64,000 nt of DNA, taken from contig NZ_WTYS01000001.1 in the NCBI RefSeq assembly GCF_009827545.1, positions 955,772 to 1,019,771 of the forward strand, read 5' to 3'. A program made the position numbers and the translations under genes. Positions 48,536 through 57,471 of the stretch are shown here, piece by piece; position 1 is the first letter of the stretch, and each line of letters begins with the position of its first letter. Origin of the DNA: Pontixanthobacter gangjinensis (GTDB lineage Bacteria; Pseudomonadota; Alphaproteobacteria; Sphingomonadales; Sphingomonadaceae). Under the pieces are notes generated by a model that saw only the letters and a program-made list of their open reading frames with translations, made no database searches and was not told where the DNA came from.

Positions 48536-49021
48536 ATGCTTCGGATTATTAAGTCATTGCTAGTGCTTTTCATCGGGCTTCACGCCCTGTTTTACGCGCT
48601 GCAGAATCTCGCGAATTTATCTGCTGCGCATCAGGCACTTGGATATGTGCTGTCTGGCGCTGATCACGAAGTTTATCCCAATACATTGTTCTTCAAGCTC
48701 GACAGTCCAATGCTGAGCGGCTTGGCTCTTATGCTCGTTTTGATAGGCGAATTTGCAGTAGCGTTCTTTGGTATAAAGGGCGGCTGGGATCTTTTGAAAG
48801 CGCGCGGCGGAACCAAAGAAGAATTTCACGCTGCCAAGCACGCAGGCCTTGTCGCCGCCGGATTGGCGCTGCTGGTGTGGTTCGGTTTCTTCATGACATT
48901 CGGTGCGGCTTTCTTCCAAATGTGGCAAACCCAAGTCGGAACAGGCTCGATGAACGGTGCCTTCATGTATGCAATGGCATCGGCGATCACTATGTTGTTC
49001 GTTTGTCTGACCGATGACTGA
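48536..49021 (+). CDS. DUF2165 small integral membrane protein
   Basis: 161 residues with four hydrophobic helices. The pattern LHALFYALQNLANL, GADHEVYPNT and the last helix region match DUF2165 membrane proteins of unknown function. It begins 37 bases after the decaheme gene with a GGAGGAGGGG ribosome site, so it is likely the last gene of the cytochrome operon. A role in anchoring or membrane delivery would be guesswork. Confidence 0.85.
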   Translation: MLRIIKSLLVLFIGLHALFYALQNLANLSAAHQALGYVLSGADHEVYPNTLFFKLDSPMLSGLALMLVLIGEFAVAFFGIKGGWDLLKARGGTKEEFHAAKHAGLVAAGLALLVWFGFFMTFGAAFFQMWQTQVGTGSMNGAFMYAMASAITMLFVCLTDD

Positions 49022-49076
49022 GATCGCTGCTTGGCAAGCCCGCTGAATTGGTGAGCTGGGCACCAATGCCGTGAAC

Positions 49077-49925
49077 TCATTCCCGCTCGGCAAACATCCC
49101 TTGGATCATGCCCTGCAGGCCCGCATCATACCGTGCCAGCACCACCCAGTCGCTGACTTTTTCGAAATGCGTCAGCAATTGGTCATCCGCCCAGCGGTGG
49201 ATGGCATAGGTTGGCGGTTCGGTAGTGATCAGGTCGCGGTGGTCGGGTGTTTCTGGATCAATCGGGCGTAAATCCATCGCCACCAGCGGCGCTACGGATG
49301 GAGTTACGCTCACCAGAATGCCGCGGAATGTGGTGGTGATCGGGCGATGCAAATGGCCGCAATGGATCGCCCTGATCTGACTGTGTCCCTCGATCGCGTC
49401 ACCGAAACGGACCATCCAGGGTTCGTCCTTGCCCGGGTCCATCCAGCCAATGCCGGACACAACCGGTGGATGATGCATGAATATCAGAGTGGGCGTCTCT
49501 GGATGCGCTGCCAGTTCAGCCTTCAGCCAGGCGGAACGGACCTCACAAAAGGCGCCGCCGTGGCGGCCGACCTCCAGCGTATCGAGGAATAATATGCGCA
49601 GGCCATCTTGCTCGACCGCATATTGGATGAAGCCGTCCTGTGTCGGTGTGTCGGGGAAAGCGTGGAGGAGACCCTCTCGTGTATCGTGATTGCCCGGTAT
49701 CGAGTAAATCGGCACTTCGCATTTCTTGAGCAGGCCAGCAGTTTTCTCGAAGCTTTCCTTATCGCCATGGTCGGTCAAATCGCCGGTCAACACCAGCATA
49801 TCGATGGGGTTGGGGCCGCCAAGCAGCCGGTCCAGAGTGGCGCGGAACCGGATACGGTTAAGCTCCTCCGGCTTGGCATCGGGATCGAAGCCGATATGGA
49901 TATCGGTCATCTGCGCTATCAGCAT
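49077..49925 (-). CDS. Class III cyclic-nucleotide phosphodiesterase-like metallophosphoesterase
   Basis: 282 residues of the calcineurin-like CpdA/Icc family. The di-metal site is complete: TDIHIG, VLTGDLTDHG, PGNHD, MHHPPV and CGHLHRP. Family members hydrolyse cAMP, other cyclic nucleotides or glycerophosphodiesters. It is the last gene of the minus-strand operon, 63 bases after the FHA-decaheme gene. With a cyclase at 35884 and cyclic-nucleotide-binding domains in the first gene of this operon, cAMP removal is the most economical role, though substrate is not proven by sequence. Confidence 0.88.
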   Translation of the reverse strand: MLIAQMTDIHIGFDPDAKPEELNRIRFRATLDRLLGGPNPIDMLVLTGDLTDHGDKESFEKTAGLLKKCEVPIYSIPGNHDTREGLLHAFPDTPTQDGFIQYAVEQDGLRILFLDTLEVGRHGGAFCEVRSAWLKAELAAHPETPTLIFMHHPPVVSGIGWMDPGKDEPWMVRFGDAIEGHSQIRAIHCGHLHRPITTTFRGILVSVTPSVAPLVAMDLRPIDPETPDHRDLITTEPPTYAIHRWADDQLLTHFEKVSDWVVLARYDAGLQGMIQGMFAERE

Positions 49926-49988
49926 GCGGCCCTGCTTCCCCCTTACTTGCCCAGATGCGCCATTTTTGTGTCAGTCATTTCGGGCCAA

Positions 49989-51776
49989 TCATTTTGGCTT
50001 CCGGTTGATCATGGCGACTTTGTCCGGTGTGCCCGTCTTCTTCTCTCCGGGCAAGTCCTTGGGTTTGGTGGCGACAGTCGCCGGGTGATAGGAATGGCAC
50101 ATCGCGCAACTAGATGGCACCTCTGCTTGTTTCGCATCCTCGCCCAAATGGCAATCGCGGCAGATGGCGATTGGCGGTAGCAACAAATCTTCCGAAGTGC
50201 TGGAGGTACCAGCCTTGTGGCAAGTGCTGCATTCTTCCTGCTCGTGCGATTTATGGTCGAACCAGCCGTGCATCAAATAATTATCACGAAGGTGGACAGG
50301 CATCACGTCTGGCTTGCCGTTTTTAGTCGTCGGGACGTGACATTCACCGCAGACGCCATCGCTGGAAAGCGCACGGTTGATCGCAATGTAAGACCGCGCA
50401 GGGCGTCCGAAGTTCTGGTAATAGAGACCGCCACGAGCAAATTCACCCGGGCGTTTTCTGCCGGTAACGATCGCGCGGCGCGGGGCGCGGTCCATGGCGC
50501 GCAGATCGGCTTGCATCTCCTCGACTTTCCCGTGCCGTAGCGAGCGGAAAGTGGAGCCGACTTTGTCATAGACTAGGCTGTGACAGCTCTCACAATTCTC
50601 TTCCATATTAACGGGAAGGAAGCTGTTCCTGTCCGCTGTCGGGGTGTGGCAATCCGAACAGACCAGCTTGCTGCCATAACCATTCTTGGCCCCGATATTC
50701 CCGGCCATTTTCGCGACACCTCCGCCTGATTCAAGGTGCAGATCATGCGGGAATTTCAGACCGTGCTGTTCACGTGGATTGTCAGCAAGCGACAAGCGTT
50801 GTGTTTTATCGCTGCCCAGTTCCGGGTGGAAGACTGCTTTGAACTGAGGATGGGCGGTGCCAAAATCGGCGGCATTTTCCAGCTTGGTATCAGTCAGCCG
50901 CGCGTCCATACCGTTGTGACAATCGGAACAGAATTGTTGCGCCGTTGGCTCCATCCGGCCAGCACCTTCATGTTCGCTATGGCAAGTGGTGCACGAACCG
51001 GGGCCTTCTTTGCCGAACTTCTCAGCAACAGCCCACAGGAATTCGTCGCCTTTCGACATCGGGCCGCGGCTGGTATTCTGGCGAGGGATAGCAGCGTGGT
51101 CACCAATGCTTTCATGGCAGGTCAGGCAGGTTGCATCCTGTACCGACTGGAACGGTTCGACATGGCATGCCTCGCAATTATCCTCGAGGCCGTGGTGCGC
51201 CTGACTTAGCGATCCGGTGCTCCAACTGGCGTCCATCATTGTCTCGCCTGGACCGGCATAGCCGGAATTGCCCCCATCATTATTGCTGCTGCGGTTCAGG
51301 TGGGTGTAAATCGGGATGGCCAGAAACGCGATCAGGATTGCAGCAAGCCCGATCCACGCCATAATCCGCTTGCTCGGTAAAGCAGATGCCAGTGCAAAGC
51401 CTTTGACCTCGGCTGTGTCCTCAGTGTGATCTGCGGTTTTGCTGATGGTGATCGAAATCGGTTCGTCACCGTCTTGCGAAAATTCCAAACGGAAGCTGCC
51501 AAAGCTAAGCTCACCGCCCTCGTTTGGACGGAAACTGGCGGATTTTGTTGTGCGGCCATCATGGGTGAAGCCAAGCGAACCTGCCGCCTCAACCGATATT
51601 TTACCGCCGGTTTTGATAGTGACGACGGCGTGATTTTGCTCGACCGCCAGATCTGCCAGATGAACATCATTTTCAGATGCGCGGCCAATCGTCAGCGTGT
51701 CTTTATCGATTTGCCGATCACGGACAATTTCGCGGCCGGTGGAGGTGAAGTCGATTGTGCGGATCAGGAAGGTCAT
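49989..51776 (-). CDS. FHA domain - transmembrane - decaheme cytochrome fusion
   Basis: 595 residues. An N-terminal FHA domain (about 1-105) has LTIGRASENDVHL and NHAVV; the serine normally before the His-Ala is Glu46, so phosphothreonine binding may be changed. A single helix (about 137-158) crosses the membrane, placing FHA in the cytoplasm. The C-terminal region holds ten CxxCH motifs (residues 201, 217, 262, 283, 373, 395, 476, 516, 539, 557). It starts 10 bases after the di-heme b gene and should receive electrons from it or from quinol. I know of no standard family with this architecture. Calls for heme count and topology are firm; regulation through FHA is inference. Confidence 0.9.
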   Translation of the reverse strand: MTFLIRTIDFTSTGREIVRDRQIDKDTLTIGRASENDVHLADLAVEQNHAVVTIKTGGKISVEAAGSLGFTHDGRTTKSASFRPNEGGELSFGSFRLEFSQDGDEPISITISKTADHTEDTAEVKGFALASALPSKRIMAWIGLAAILIAFLAIPIYTHLNRSSNNDGGNSGYAGPGETMMDASWSTGSLSQAHHGLEDNCEACHVEPFQSVQDATCLTCHESIGDHAAIPRQNTSRGPMSKGDEFLWAVAEKFGKEGPGSCTTCHSEHEGAGRMEPTAQQFCSDCHNGMDARLTDTKLENAADFGTAHPQFKAVFHPELGSDKTQRLSLADNPREQHGLKFPHDLHLESGGGVAKMAGNIGAKNGYGSKLVCSDCHTPTADRNSFLPVNMEENCESCHSLVYDKVGSTFRSLRHGKVEEMQADLRAMDRAPRRAIVTGRKRPGEFARGGLYYQNFGRPARSYIAINRALSSDGVCGECHVPTTKNGKPDVMPVHLRDNYLMHGWFDHKSHEQEECSTCHKAGTSSTSEDLLLPPIAICRDCHLGEDAKQAEVPSSCAMCHSYHPATVATKPKDLPGEKKTGTPDKVAMINRKPK

Positions 51777-51786
51777 TATCCGCGCC

Positions 51787-52665
51787 TCACCAGTAATAGA
51801 ACACGCTGATGATATGCGCGGCGAGGGCCGCGATCAGCGCTATTGTTGCGGGAATATGGATGAACAGCCAAATTTCGAGCAGCGCCTTGTAGCGCATATG
51901 CCGGCGGATTTGGCTTAGTTGTGACTTGCGACGGCCAAGCAAGGCCAGCACGCGATCAATATCTTCGTCACCAGAGTTTTCGGGCAGGCTGTTCAGCGCG
52001 CGATTGGTGGCGCAGCGGGGATAATTGCCGCTCATGCGGGCAAGAGTGCCTGCCTTGAACACGTCTTGGCCTAGCGCCTTGATCACCAAATCGGACGCCT
52101 CCCGGTCCAGAGGCTGCGCGGCGCTGTCCAATTGCCGGTCAATTGCCGCCAGCGCTTCGATCATTTGGCCGCGTGTCATTTCGCGCGCATTGGTGCTGAG
52201 CGAACGCGGCAAAGCGGCATAGACCGAAATTCCGTAAATTCCCGACACGATGACCAGCATCATCAATGCCCAAGCCAGCGTGTGAACATTCCAGCCCAGT
52301 TGGAAGCCGGTGTGCATGGTGCCGATAACAACCAACGCAAGTCCAAGATACACATGCGCGCTAGTCCACGCTTTCAGGCTCCACCGGCCTGCCGTCATAT
52401 TACGTTTGCGGATGCCGAGCAGCGACAGCCACAAGATCAGCAATACCCCGATTGTGCCAAGCGTATATCCATACCAGGTGCCGCCATTATGGCGCGGTTC
52501 GACATCGACCAGAAAATAGGAAACGATTACGATCAGGCACAAGGTGGCGGAGACTTTGAGCCAGCGCATGCGCTTGTGCGACAGGAAGCTTTCATGATCG
52601 GTATCGCGGCGCTTTTCAGCGAGCGCAAAATTAGAACCGTCATCATTCTTGGCTGAAGATGCCAT
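51787..52665 (-). CDS. Di-heme cytochrome b-like membrane protein
   Basis: 292 residues with about five membrane helices in two blocks separated by a soluble loop (about 155-258). Two histidines 14 residues apart lie on one helix (His104, His118) and two with the same 14-residue spacing on another (His270, His284); this is the pattern of two stacked bis-His b hemes, as in membrane electron-transfer cytochromes. His128 is extra. The start overlaps the upstream oxidoreductase stop (TGATG) and its stop is 10 bases before the FHA-decaheme gene. It would pass electrons across the inner membrane between the Fe-S module and the periplasmic decaheme. The family itself I do not recognise. Confidence 0.8.
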   Translation of the reverse strand: MASSAKNDDGSNFALAEKRRDTDHESFLSHKRMRWLKVSATLCLIVIVSYFLVDVEPRHNGGTWYGYTLGTIGVLLILWLSLLGIRKRNMTAGRWSLKAWTSAHVYLGLALVVIGTMHTGFQLGWNVHTLAWALMMLVIVSGIYGISVYAALPRSLSTNAREMTRGQMIEALAAIDRQLDSAAQPLDREASDLVIKALGQDVFKAGTLARMSGNYPRCATNRALNSLPENSGDEDIDRVLALLGRRKSQLSQIRRHMRYKALLEIWLFIHIPATIALIAALAAHIISVFYYW

Positions 52666-55118
52666 CAGTCAACGTCCTCCACCAATTTGGTGAAGGTCAG
52701 AAATTTCTCCGGCGCGACACGAATTGCAGCGCCAGTAGGACAGGCGCGCACGCAAGCGGGGCCGCCTTCAATTCCGGCGCACATATCGCATTTGATCGCG
52801 AGCTTCGCCTGCTCAAGGTTCTTCTTCTCGGCGGTTTTCTTGCGCCAGCTGTAGCTTGCTTCGCCAGGTCCGGGACCAGCACCGAATAGCAGCCATGACA
52901 GCAGCGAAGGCTTCTTCGGCGGCTTGGGGTCCATCCGGATTACGCCATAGGGGCAGTTGCGTTGGCAATTGCCGCAACCGATGCAAGTGTCATCGATAAA
53001 CACTTCTCCATCCGCGCCGCGTTTGATTGCGTTGGGCGGGCAATCGGCCATGCAATGCGGGTGTTCGCAGTGGCGGCAGGATGTCGGCACGTGCAAATGT
53101 GCATAGGTCCGCCCGGCCTCCCGGTCGAGGCGGCTGAGCCCTTCATGACTATCCGCGCAGGCTTTCTCGCAATTGTCGCAGCCGACGCATAGAGTCTCGT
53201 CAATCAACAGCACGTCGGTCGCTTCACCAAGGCCATTATCGATCAGGAATTTTGCAGTTTCGGAATACATATCGACCGCACTGCCGAAACTTTCCTTACG
53301 CTCCTCAACGAAGGCGTTAATCTTGCGGCGTTCGGCCATGTCATTCAGTGCGCGCTCGCGCAGCGCTGGGTTGCGCTCCATCAGACGCAGGAATGCGTCA
53401 CCAGGGAAGCGCACAACTTCAGATTTAATCGCGGCTTTCACGGTTGCCGTCCGCTTACTGCCGTCGATAACTGCCATTTCGCCGAAATAGGAACCTGCGG
53501 GAAGATACGACAAAAAGATCGGTTTGCCGCCAAGGCTCTTTTCGACAATCATCGAGCCTTGCTGAATGACGAAAATGTCCTTGTCGTCTCCGCCTTCTTC
53601 GACGACATTCTGGCCGGCGCGAATTTTTACCAGTTCGGCAGCCTCGACCAGTTCGGCTACATCCTCCTTGGTCAGGCCTGAGCCGAACATTTGCAGTAAT
53701 TGCCGCTCGATAGTGATGCGGTTTACCGCCCGTGCCGCCGATGGCGCGGTGGCGAGCAGCTTCAGCGCCGCATTGCGCGATAATTCCAGCGTAACGGTCG
53801 GTTCTGCTGCGCGCACGGTCGAACCCCGGCGACGACCGGAAATCAGGCCAACCTCGCCAAAGATCGACCCTTGCTCGATTGGCACTGTAATCGAACTGTC
53901 TTCAGGGTTCACTTCAACCAGCACGGATCCCTCAGCGATGGCAAACATGGAAGATCCGGGGTCCTTGCGGACAAAGATTACATCATCGGTTCCAAAAGCG
54001 TCCACATCGCTGTCGAGCATGAGCTCGCGCATTTGTAGCGGCGATAATTCGCGCAGGATGACGATGTTATTGCGGAACACTTCAAGCCATTCATCAACCG
54101 AACGATTGCCCGGCAATCTTGCGAATTTTTCTGCTAGAATCGGCTCGTCGGCGGGTTTGAGTTCGTGATTTCCCATCAGGAACTCGATCACATCGTAGCC
54201 TTGATTCATACAATGCTTGATCAGCGGGTAACCCGCCAAGGCACCGATGACATGGATGCCGTTCTTGGTAGTTTCAAAGCTGGGCGACAGTTTGGGGAAG
54301 GCGCCGCGTTCCTCACTGGTAAAATCGATCCCGCAGCCTTCGACGAACCCGCGTGGCGGCTGTGAGCCGGTCCTCGCGATAATCCGGTCGCAAGGGATGG
54401 TCTCGGCACCGTCGCGGGTTTCAAGCACCAGCTCATTTTCGCGCACTTCCGTCGGAGTGGTTTCGCGCCGGACTGAAATGCGCCCGTCGCGCTCGGCTTC
54501 CTCTAGCAAGGCGACATTCGCCGGTTTCGCACGCGCAAAGTCGGCGCTGCGGTTCAGAATCGAGACTATGTTCCGCTGCGCCGGATCTGCTGCTAGCCCT
54601 AGCGCGTTTTCAATGCCTGCGTCACCAGAGCCGACGACTGTAATATGTTCGTCAAAATATTCACCGGGATCGTCGAGCTGATACTGGATCAGCGGCAAAT
54701 CGGCGCCCGGACAGCGCAATTTGTTGGGATTGCCTTGGGTGCCGATGGCCATCACCACCGCTTCGGCTTGAATCGTATCCCCGCCCTTTAATTCGATTGT
54801 GAAATCGCCGGTTTGTCCGGTGATCGCCGTCACTTCAGAATTTAGCCGCACATTGACTTTGTACTCGGCCATCTGGGTGTCCCAAGTGTCCAGAATATGC
54901 TCGCGCTTACCCGCTTCGAAATCGATGTCGCTGCGCAGCACCAGATTGCTGGGCGTAGCCATCACGTGCTTGCCCTTCTGGTATTTGAAAATCGTGTCGG
55001 ACAGGTGGTCAGTCTTCTCGATCAGGATGTGGCTGATCCCCTGCGCGGCAGCGTGCGCAGCAGCGGAAAGGCCGGCTGGCCCTGATCCTACGATAGCTAC
55101 TCGGTATTGATCCGGCAT
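52665..55118 (-). CDS. FAD/NAD(P) oxidoreductase fused to two cNMP-binding domains and a four-cluster [4Fe-4S] module
   Basis: 817 residues. Residues 1-330: a flavin disulfide-reductase fold with FAD motif VAIVGSGPAGLS and NAD(P) motif ITVVGSGDAGIE, but no CxxC, so it is not a thioredoxin reductase. Residues about 345-470 and 480-600: two cyclic-nucleotide-binding domains; phosphate cassettes IFGEVGLISGRRRGSTV and YFGEMAVIDGSKRTATV keep the Gly-Glu and Arg. Residues 640-800: sixteen cysteines in four groups (644-654, 681-693, 712-722, 777-793), a DmsB/NrfC-like ferredoxin. The likely path is NAD(P)H-FAD-Fe-S-cytochrome b, or reverse. GGGGGGATGA is the ribosome site. First gene of a four-gene operon. 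Confidence 0.92.
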   Translation of the reverse strand: MPDQYRVAIVGSGPAGLSAAAHAAAQGISHILIEKTDHLSDTIFKYQKGKHVMATPSNLVLRSDIDFEAGKREHILDTWDTQMAEYKVNVRLNSEVTAITGQTGDFTIELKGGDTIQAEAVVMAIGTQGNPNKLRCPGADLPLIQYQLDDPGEYFDEHITVVGSGDAGIENALGLAADPAQRNIVSILNRSADFARAKPANVALLEEAERDGRISVRRETTPTEVRENELVLETRDGAETIPCDRIIARTGSQPPRGFVEGCGIDFTSEERGAFPKLSPSFETTKNGIHVIGALAGYPLIKHCMNQGYDVIEFLMGNHELKPADEPILAEKFARLPGNRSVDEWLEVFRNNIVILRELSPLQMRELMLDSDVDAFGTDDVIFVRKDPGSSMFAIAEGSVLVEVNPEDSSITVPIEQGSIFGEVGLISGRRRGSTVRAAEPTVTLELSRNAALKLLATAPSAARAVNRITIERQLLQMFGSGLTKEDVAELVEAAELVKIRAGQNVVEEGGDDKDIFVIQQGSMIVEKSLGGKPIFLSYLPAGSYFGEMAVIDGSKRTATVKAAIKSEVVRFPGDAFLRLMERNPALRERALNDMAERRKINAFVEERKESFGSAVDMYSETAKFLIDNGLGEATDVLLIDETLCVGCDNCEKACADSHEGLSRLDREAGRTYAHLHVPTSCRHCEHPHCMADCPPNAIKRGADGEVFIDDTCIGCGNCQRNCPYGVIRMDPKPPKKPSLLSWLLFGAGPGPGEASYSWRKKTAEKKNLEQAKLAIKCDMCAGIEGGPACVRACPTGAAIRVAPEKFLTFTKLVEDVD

Positions 55119-55233
55119 TCATCCCCCCGATGATTGCGCGACATGAATTATGTTCTGGCGCCACAATAGGGAAATCGCGACAAACTACTAGACCCAATTG
55201 CCGGACAATTCGCATACTGATAGCGTGCGCCGC

Positions 55234-56163
55234 ATGAACGATCAAAGCGAAGAGCAAGAAACCACTGACGGAGTATCACGAGCGGGGCTGGCTGTGCTGC
55301 TGGGCGCAGTGCTGATCGCAGGCGGCGCTATCGGTTACAATGTGCTATCAACTAGCAAGGCTAGCGGACCTGAAATCGCGCAACCAGCGGGGCCGCCGAC
55401 CATAGATTCGTTGAAGGCGGCGGCGGAAGCAGACCCGCTGAATTCGGGCGCGTGGCAGGAGCTTGGCTTCGCCTATTATGAAACAGAGCAATATGACGAG
55501 GCGGCGAAGGCCTATCGCCAAGCTATTGAAGGCGACAGGGATAACGCAGTTCTGTGGTCCTCAATGGGTGAGGCACGGCTGTTGGCGAGCGATGCGGTGC
55601 AGATGCCAGGCGATGCGGTCAGCGCTTTTGAAAAGGCGCTGGAGCTTGATCCGACCGATGCTAGGGCGCGCTATTTTATGGCTGTGCGGAAGGATTTAGC
55701 CGACGATCATGAGGGCGCGATTGATGATTGGCTGGCATTGCTGAAGGATACGCCCGCAGGTGCCCCGTGGGAAGGGAATTTGATCCAGACAATCGAACAG
55801 GTCGGCAAGGTTCACAATATCTCGGTCGAGGCCAAACTAGCTGCAGTGGCCAAAGATCGCCCGAAGGCGACCGAGATAACCGCAGGCAATGCGATTCCTG
55901 GCCCGTCGAAAGAACAGATCGCCGCTGCTAGCGCGATCGCGCCGGGTGAACAGCGCGATATGGCGGTGGGAATGGTTGAGAGCCTCGAAGGTAAATTGAA
56001 GGCAAATCCCAAGAACCCTGATGGTTGGGTTATGCTGATGCGCAGCCGGATGACTTTGGGAGAGCCGGACAAAGCCAGTAAAGCGCTGAAGGACTCGGTT
56101 GCGGCTAACCCCGATCAGGCTGACCGGCTACGCAAGGAAGCAGCAGCCTTGGGCATTTCTTAA
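55234..56163 (+). CDS. CcmI-like TPR membrane protein
   Basis: About 309 residues from the ATG at 55234; a TTG at 55198 is a less likely start. One membrane helix near the N-terminus (GLAVLLGAVLIAGGAIGYNVL) leads into TPR-type repeats (about 60-170) and a C-terminal pair of helical repeats. The layout resembles the periplasmic half of CcmI/NrfG, which holds apocytochrome c during heme attachment. Its position next to genes with at least 25 CxxCH/CX4CH sites supports this, but the other ccm genes are not in this window. It is divergent from the oxidoreductase operon. Confidence 0.72.
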   Translation: MNDQSEEQETTDGVSRAGLAVLLGAVLIAGGAIGYNVLSTSKASGPEIAQPAGPPTIDSLKAAAEADPLNSGAWQELGFAYYETEQYDEAAKAYRQAIEGDRDNAVLWSSMGEARLLASDAVQMPGDAVSAFEKALELDPTDARARYFMAVRKDLADDHEGAIDDWLALLKDTPAGAPWEGNLIQTIEQVGKVHNISVEAKLAAVAKDRPKATEITAGNAIPGPSKEQIAAASAIAPGEQRDMAVGMVESLEGKLKANPKNPDGWVMLMRSRMTLGEPDKASKALKDSVAANPDQADRLRKEAAALGIS

Positions 56164-56165
56164 GG

Positions 56166-57449
56166 TCAAGTTGAAGGCGGTTTTGGCGCCTTTGGATTGT
56201 CCGACGTTTCAATAGTTATCCTGATCTGTTGAAGCGACAAGATCGCAATCCAGAAGCCGATCACAGACAGCGCGCTAGACCCCATGACTGCAAAGGCTGC
56301 GCCCTTCAGGCCATTCCATTCCATCGCGGTGCTTAGTAACAGGAAAGCTAATAATGTCGGGATTGCCCGAACAATAAAGGCTGTTCCTGCGCGGCCTGCC
56401 GACACGAGCAGCGATTCCAGACTTGCGCCGACCATCTCTATCGCGCCCGAAATCGCCAGAATTACCATGGCCCAATAGACAACACCGAAATCCGCGCCTG
56501 CGATGGTTTCGAGACCCCATCGCCCGAATAACAGCGCGAAACCGACCGCAAGGATGCCGCCAACCAGCGCGATGTTGGCTATTCTGCGCGCAATATCATG
56601 CGCTTCATCCTTCGCATGGACCAGCTCTGGATAGATAGCTTTGGAAACGGTTTGCGCGAGCTGGACTAGGGCTTGCCCCAATTGCGATGCTACTCGGAAA
56701 CCGCCGGCAAAAGTCTCGCCGCCAATTGCACCAACCAGCAGAATCATCATCTGTTTGCCTGCCACCAGCAAGCTCCCCGACAAATTGGTTGCAACCACAA
56801 ATTGCCACGCATCAGGATGATCACGAGGGATGTTGCGCAAGCTGATCTTGGAAAGATCAATCTTCTCCTGGCGCGAAGCGACTACCCAATAGGCAGCCGC
56901 TATGGCAATTTCGGATGCCGCCCATGCGAGGATAAATCCGGTAACGCTGGGCATGAACCAGAATGCCAGAAAAGCGCCGATTGCTCGGATAATCGGCTGC
57001 ACCGCATCAGCGGCGGTTGCGAGTGCGTATTTAAAGCGAAGCCGAAGCAAACCGGTTGGTGTCGAGCGCAGCGAGAGAAGCGACACCATGCAATAGCCGA
57101 ACGCGACCCACATCAATTCATTTGGCAGAGGGAGCCAGAATTGGGCCGACCATACCAAGACTGCGGCAAACACAGTGCCCAGCACAACCGAAATCATATC
57201 GAGCGCGATGGCAAATCCGGTTGCCTCCCCAGGCCCTTCCGGTGCGGAACCCCAACGTACTACAAACTGCCATGTCTGGAAATTGGCGATGCCGGTAACC
57301 GTTTGCCCCAAAGCAACAATAATCGCGAAATGCCCGAAGCCGTCGAGACCCAGAGTCCGCGTCGCCAGCGCCAGATAGACCAGGCTTAATACCGCATTGA
57401 GGCCGCGCCCCGTCAGGAGCCAGCCGATATTCTTGATCAAACGCTGCAT
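56166..57449 (-). CDS. Polysaccharide flippase (Wzx/MATE-like)
   Basis: 427 residues with about twelve membrane helices; the start IGWLLTGRGLNAVLSLVYLALATRTLG in parts and the overall hydrophobic pattern match the oligosaccharide flippase (PST) family. It would move lipid-linked sugar repeats across the inner membrane for capsule, exopolysaccharide or LPS. It lies 22 bases after the nucleotidyltransferase gene on the same strand and is probably co-transcribed. Its stop is two bases from the TPR gene stop on the other strand. Confidence 0.86.
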   Translation of the reverse strand: MQRLIKNIGWLLTGRGLNAVLSLVYLALATRTLGLDGFGHFAIIVALGQTVTGIANFQTWQFVVRWGSAPEGPGEATGFAIALDMISVVLGTVFAAVLVWSAQFWLPLPNELMWVAFGYCMVSLLSLRSTPTGLLRLRFKYALATAADAVQPIIRAIGAFLAFWFMPSVTGFILAWAASEIAIAAAYWVVASRQEKIDLSKISLRNIPRDHPDAWQFVVATNLSGSLLVAGKQMMILLVGAIGGETFAGGFRVASQLGQALVQLAQTVSKAIYPELVHAKDEAHDIARRIANIALVGGILAVGFALLFGRWGLETIAGADFGVVYWAMVILAISGAIEMVGASLESLLVSAGRAGTAFIVRAIPTLLAFLLLSTAMEWNGLKGAAFAVMGSSALSVIGFWIAILSLQQIRITIETSDNPKAPKPPST

Positions 57450-57471
57450 GGTCCCGGACGCTTTGGGCGGA

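Noticed and set aside
53566-54168. 200-codon plus-strand Ser-rich frame
   Set aside because: Opposite strand of the oxidoreductase gene; low-complexity serine/arginine translation typical of a shadow frame.
52665-55118. Annotation as thioredoxin reductase
   Set aside because: The flavin part has no CxxC redox pair, and the chain continues into cNMP and Fe-S modules.
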